From Pedobacter sp. ok626 (GTDB lineage Bacteria; Bacteroidota; Bacteroidia; Sphingobacteriales; Sphingobacteriaceae), in assembly GCF_900100435.1 (NCBI RefSeq), contig NZ_FNEX01000019.1, positions 1 through 64,000 of the forward strand: DNA of 64,000 nt, written 5' to 3'. Below are positions 61,519 through 64,000 of this stretch, one piece after another (the stretch's first letter is position 1; each line of letters begins with the position of its first letter). The translations under genes and the position numbers were made by a program. The notes beneath the pieces were generated by a model, which was not told the origin of the DNA, searched no databases, and saw only the letters and a list, made by a program, of their open reading frames with translations.

Positions 61519-61603
61519 TTTATATTAATTCTAAAAAACATTTAGGCTCCGCCTTTTATCCCATTCAAAAAACTAATTAACTAAGTTTGAAAGAAAAAAT
61601 ATT

Positions 61604-62047
61604 ATGTATCAGATTTTAAAAAGCGCACATTCAGGTTGGCGTTACCTGGTTTTAATTTTATTGGTAGTGGCAATTATTCAGGCATTGTCTGGATGGCTTG
61701 GCAAAAAACCATATACGGAAGGAAATAGAAAAGTAAACCTTTTCACTTTAATATCTGCACACATTCAACTTTTAATGGGCCTAATTCTGTATTTTATGAA
61801 TGATTGGTATAAAATAGATAGTTCTGTAGCTGTAGGTCGTTATTGGAAAATGGAGCACATAGGAATGATGATTTTTGCTATTATTTTAATCACTGTTGGA
61901 AACGCAAGATCTAAGAAAGGAACCGATGCAACGGTAAAACACCGTTCAGTTGCACTTTATTTTGGCCTTGCCCTGGTCATCATTGTGGCAGCAATTATAG
62001 CAATGGTGAATGCAGATCCTTCACGCTCATTCTTTGGTGTTTCATAA
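61604..62047 (+). CDS. Four-helix membrane protein of unknown function
   Basis: 147 residues with four membrane helices (about 13-33, 48-66, 82-100, 117-138). Conserved His residues lie near helix ends (SAHSGWRYL, SAHIQLL, MEHIGMM), a pattern that could bind heme, but no c-type or b-type motif is certain. It is in front of the trp leader and transcribed in the same direction. Confidence 0.7.
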   Translation: MYQILKSAHSGWRYLVLILLVVAIIQALSGWLGKKPYTEGNRKVNLFTLISAHIQLLMGLILYFMNDWYKIDSSVAVGRYWKMEHIGMMIFAIILITVGNARSKKGTDATVKHRSVALYFGLALVIIVAAIIAMVNADPSRSFFGVS

Positions 62048-62063
62048 AAATTACAATTTTAAT

Positions 62064-62093
62064 TTTGCTTTGTAAGATTTATTTATATTTTTG
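62064..62093 (+). promoter_or_regulatory. Promoter of the trp operon
   Basis: TTTG (62064-62067), 18-bp spacer, TATTTTTG (62086-62093). The leader-peptide ATG comes 6 nt later, so the leader peptide would be almost leaderless. Confidence 0.72.
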
Positions 62094-62099
62094 TGACAT

Positions 62100-62177
62100 A
62101 TGATTAACAATATACATACTTGGCAATGGCGTAGCACTCTAAAAAAGAGTCTAGTCGTATCCTTGTGTACCTTATAG
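62100..62177 (+). CDS. trpL: Probable trp operon leader peptide
   Basis: 25 codons: MINNIHTWQWRST at the N-terminus, with Trp codons at positions 8 and 10, ending at TAG 62175-62177. The two Trp in three residues, the short length, and the position between the promoter and a terminator directly upstream of trpE fit a classic attenuator leader. A small hairpin, ACTCT / AGAGT, lies in the coding region and could be the pause structure. Too short for normal gene finders. Confidence 0.7.
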   Translation: MINNIHTWQWRSTLKKSLVVSLCTL

Positions 62178-62205
62178 TTTATCAACCTAAACCAAACCAC
62201 ATTGA

Positions 62206-62237
62206 AACCCGACGTAGACCACACGTCGGGTTTTTTG
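62206..62237 (+). terminator. trp attenuator terminator
   Basis: Perfect 10-bp stem AACCCGACGT / ACGTCGGGTT with loop AGACCAC, then TTTT. The 16-mer ATCAACCTAAACCAAA (62181-62196) lies just before it, 3 nt after the leader stop codon. Confidence 0.85.
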
Positions 62238-62378
62238 TGTTTAAGGTTTTTTGTTCAAGTGTTTTTCGTTCTCCTGAATTCGTCATACCGGCGCAGGCAG
62301 GTATCAGGAGCTCAGAAGACAAGGGACAATAAATGCTGAAAATTAGAACGTTAAAAGAATATTAAAGAAAAAGTTAAC

Positions 62379-63785
62379 ATGAAGACTAATTATATAATTA
62401 ACACAACTTCGAAGAAAAGACTTGCAGATACGACCACTCCGGTGAGTATTTATTTGCGGTTGAGAGATGTGTTCCCAAATACGATCTTGTTGGAAAGTTC
62501 GGACTATCACAGTCGTTCAAATTCAGTGAGTTATGTTTGTGCCGAGCCAGTAGCCGGTATTTCATTACAGAATGATTTGTTGTCCATTTATTTTCCGGAC
62601 GGCCGTAAAGAAGAAAAGAAGGATTTTGTACTGGCCGAAGAAATTGATGCTTTTAAAGCAGAGTTTAAACCAGGAGTAGTTGAAGATAACAGATATATTT
62701 CAAGCGGATTGTTTGGATATTTCACTTGGAATGCCGTACAGCATTTTGAAGACATTAAGTTCAGTGCGAAAACGCCGAAAGATCAGGAAATTCCAGTAAT
62801 GCAATACCACATTTACAGGTATATCATTGCTATTGATCACTTTAAAAATGAGATTACCTTGTTTAAGAATACTTTTAATGGGGATGATAACGACGATCTG
62901 GAAAAGATCGAATACATTATTCAGAACAAGAACTTCCCTGAGTATAGTTTCAAGATTGATGGCGAAGAACAGTCGAATTTGACTAACGAGGGCTTTATGG
63001 ACATCGTGGAGAAAATGAAGAAACACATTTTGAGAGGCGATGTATTCCAGATTGTGCCTTCCAGAGCATATAATCAAGGTTTCTTGGGAGATGAATTCAA
63101 CGTGTATCGTTGTTTGAGGTCGATTAATCCTTCACCTTATCTATTCTATTTTGATTATGGAAGCTTTAAACTATTTGGTTCGTCTCCTGAAGCGCAAATT
63201 ACGATAAAGGACAATGTGGCTAATATTTTCCCTATTGCAGGTACTTTTAAACGTACTGGAAATGATGAGGAAGACGCTGAATTGGCCAAAAAGCTAGAGC
63301 AAGATCCCAAAGAAAGTGCTGAGCATGTAATGCTGGTAGATTTGGCAAGAAACGATTTGAGCAGACATTGTAATGGTGTCGAGGTGAAATCGTTCAAAGA
63401 AGTACAGTACTATTCTCACTTGATCCACCTGGTGTCTAAAGTGAGTGGCAACCTGCAGTCTGATGTTTCTGCATTTAAGGTTGTTGCAGATACTTATCCG
63501 GCAGGAACGCTAAGTGGAGCACCTAAATATAGGGCTATGCAATTGATTGATGAATACGAAGGTTTGGGCCGTAATTTTTATGCTGGAGCAATAGGTTATA
63601 TGGGCTTTAACGATCAATTTAATCATGCCATCATGATCAGAACCTTTATGAGTAAGAATAACCAGTTGCATTACAGGGCAGGGGCAGGTATCGTGGCCGA
63701 TTCTGTTGCCGTAAATGAACTAAATGAAGTAAATAATAAAATTGCCGCCCTGCGTAAAGCAATACAGATGGCTACAGATATTTAA
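62379..63785 (+). CDS. trpE: Anthranilate synthase component I
   Basis: 468 residues, with the chorismate-binding domain in the second half: GDVFQIVPSRAYNQ, SINPSPYLFYFDYG, FGSSPEAQI, PIAGTFKRTGN, LVDLARNDLSRHC, TYPAGTLSGAPKYRAMQLIDEYEG and YAGAIGYMGF. With TrpG it turns chorismate and glutamine into anthranilate. The leader sequence indicates attenuation by tryptophan. Confidence 0.95.
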   Translation: MKTNYIINTTSKKRLADTTTPVSIYLRLRDVFPNTILLESSDYHSRSNSVSYVCAEPVAGISLQNDLLSIYFPDGRKEEKKDFVLAEEIDAFKAEFKPGVVEDNRYISSGLFGYFTWNAVQHFEDIKFSAKTPKDQEIPVMQYHIYRYIIAIDHFKNEITLFKNTFNGDDNDDLEKIEYIIQNKNFPEYSFKIDGEEQSNLTNEGFMDIVEKMKKHILRGDVFQIVPSRAYNQGFLGDEFNVYRCLRSINPSPYLFYFDYGSFKLFGSSPEAQITIKDNVANIFPIAGTFKRTGNDEEDAELAKKLEQDPKESAEHVMLVDLARNDLSRHCNGVEVKSFKEVQYYSHLIHLVSKVSGNLQSDVSAFKVVADTYPAGTLSGAPKYRAMQLIDEYEGLGRNFYAGAIGYMGFNDQFNHAIMIRTFMSKNNQLHYRAGAGIVADSVAVNELNEVNNKIAALRKAIQMATDI

Positions 63786-63789
63786 GAAA

Positions 63790-64000
63790 ATGGATAAGAG
63801 CATACAAAATAAGGTATTGGTTATCGATAACTACGACTCCTTTACCTATAATTTAGTCCACCTGGTGAATGAATTGGACAGAGAAGTGGTGGTATGGAGA
63901 AATGATAAATTTGATTTGGCGGATGTAGATCAATTCGATAAGATTATTTTATCACCAGGCCCCGGAATACCCGAAGAAGCTGGTTTGCTACTGGATGTAA
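63790..64000 (+). CDS. trpG: Anthranilate synthase component II, glutaminase (partial)
   Basis: First 70 codons, cut by the window end: KVLVIDNYDSFTYNLVHLVNEL and ILSPGPGIPEEAG, the oxyanion-hole region of class I glutamine amidotransferases. It begins 4 bp after trpE. The nucleophile Cys lies past the window. Confidence 0.93.
   Translation, partial: MDKSIQNKVLVIDNYDSFTYNLVHLVNELDREVVVWRNDKFDLADVDQFDKIILSPGPGIPEEAGLLLDV

Overview
The window looks like chromosome of a member of the Bacteroidota, most likely Pedobacter or a close relative in the Sphingobacteriaceae. The support is the recurring -7 element TAnnTTTG, almost no Shine-Dalgarno sequences, low GC, a TonB-dependent receptor with an N-terminal carboxypeptidase-regulatory-like domain, many families that are mainly bacteroidotal (DUF4270, DUF4407, a COX24-like 29-residue protein, a stand-alone glycogen-synthase N-domain), and a short CarB without its C-terminal regulatory domain. 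Gene order is mosaic, with short operons and frequent convergent pairs.

Layout. 1-1444 is an ISAon1-like insertion sequence with near-perfect terminal inverted repeats. 1.5-8.2 kb holds two orphan proteins, a sterol-desaturase-family membrane enzyme, and a 1289-residue secreted GH31 glycosidase with dockerin-like and cohesin-like modules and candidate operators upstream. 8.4-24.9 kb is mostly housekeeping and small conserved proteins: DUF2252, MgtC, a thiamine-pyrophosphokinase-like protein, M28 peptidase, rhodanese, dipeptide epimerase, rhomboid, PepT, a beta-CASP nuclease. It ends in an accessory patch (22.2-24.5 kb) where a frameshifted PD-(D/E)XK nuclease sits between two ~105-bp direct repeats. 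25-32 kb is a core-expression block (rplM-rpsI-rpsB-tsf, nagA, pyrH-frr, ABC transporter). 32-38 kb carries thiamine-linked genes with a TPP riboswitch in front of a TonB-dependent receptor and thiE, next to pnuC and a NadR-like kinase. 38-57 kb includes carB, lemA, radA, rng, HU, mutY-ssb, glmS, panC-panD, an acyl-CoA dehydrogenase and an Lrp regulator. 57.0-57.5 kb holds two tandem, highly unusual tRNA-like genes. 57.5-62 kb has aldehyde dehydrogenase/DUF779/AraC and small genes, and 62.1 kb to the end is the start of a trp operon with a leader peptide and attenuator.

The most interesting signals are not protein genes. (1) Two class II tRNA-like RNAs have leucine-type D arms, a G discriminator base, a GUC anticodon and variable regions of 39 and 73 nt; paired substitutions between them indicate maintained structure. 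(2) An exact 16-mer, ATCAACCTAAACCAAA, recurs four times in three different RNA settings: a terminator loop between the tRNA-like genes, the trp leader, and the two repeats around the nuclease. (3) The trp operon has a leader peptide with a Trp-Gln-Trp stretch before a strong terminator. (4) Several genes have the -7 box only 4-6 nt before the start codon, which suggests leaderless mRNAs. No database search was possible, so family names rest on recognised motifs and lengths.
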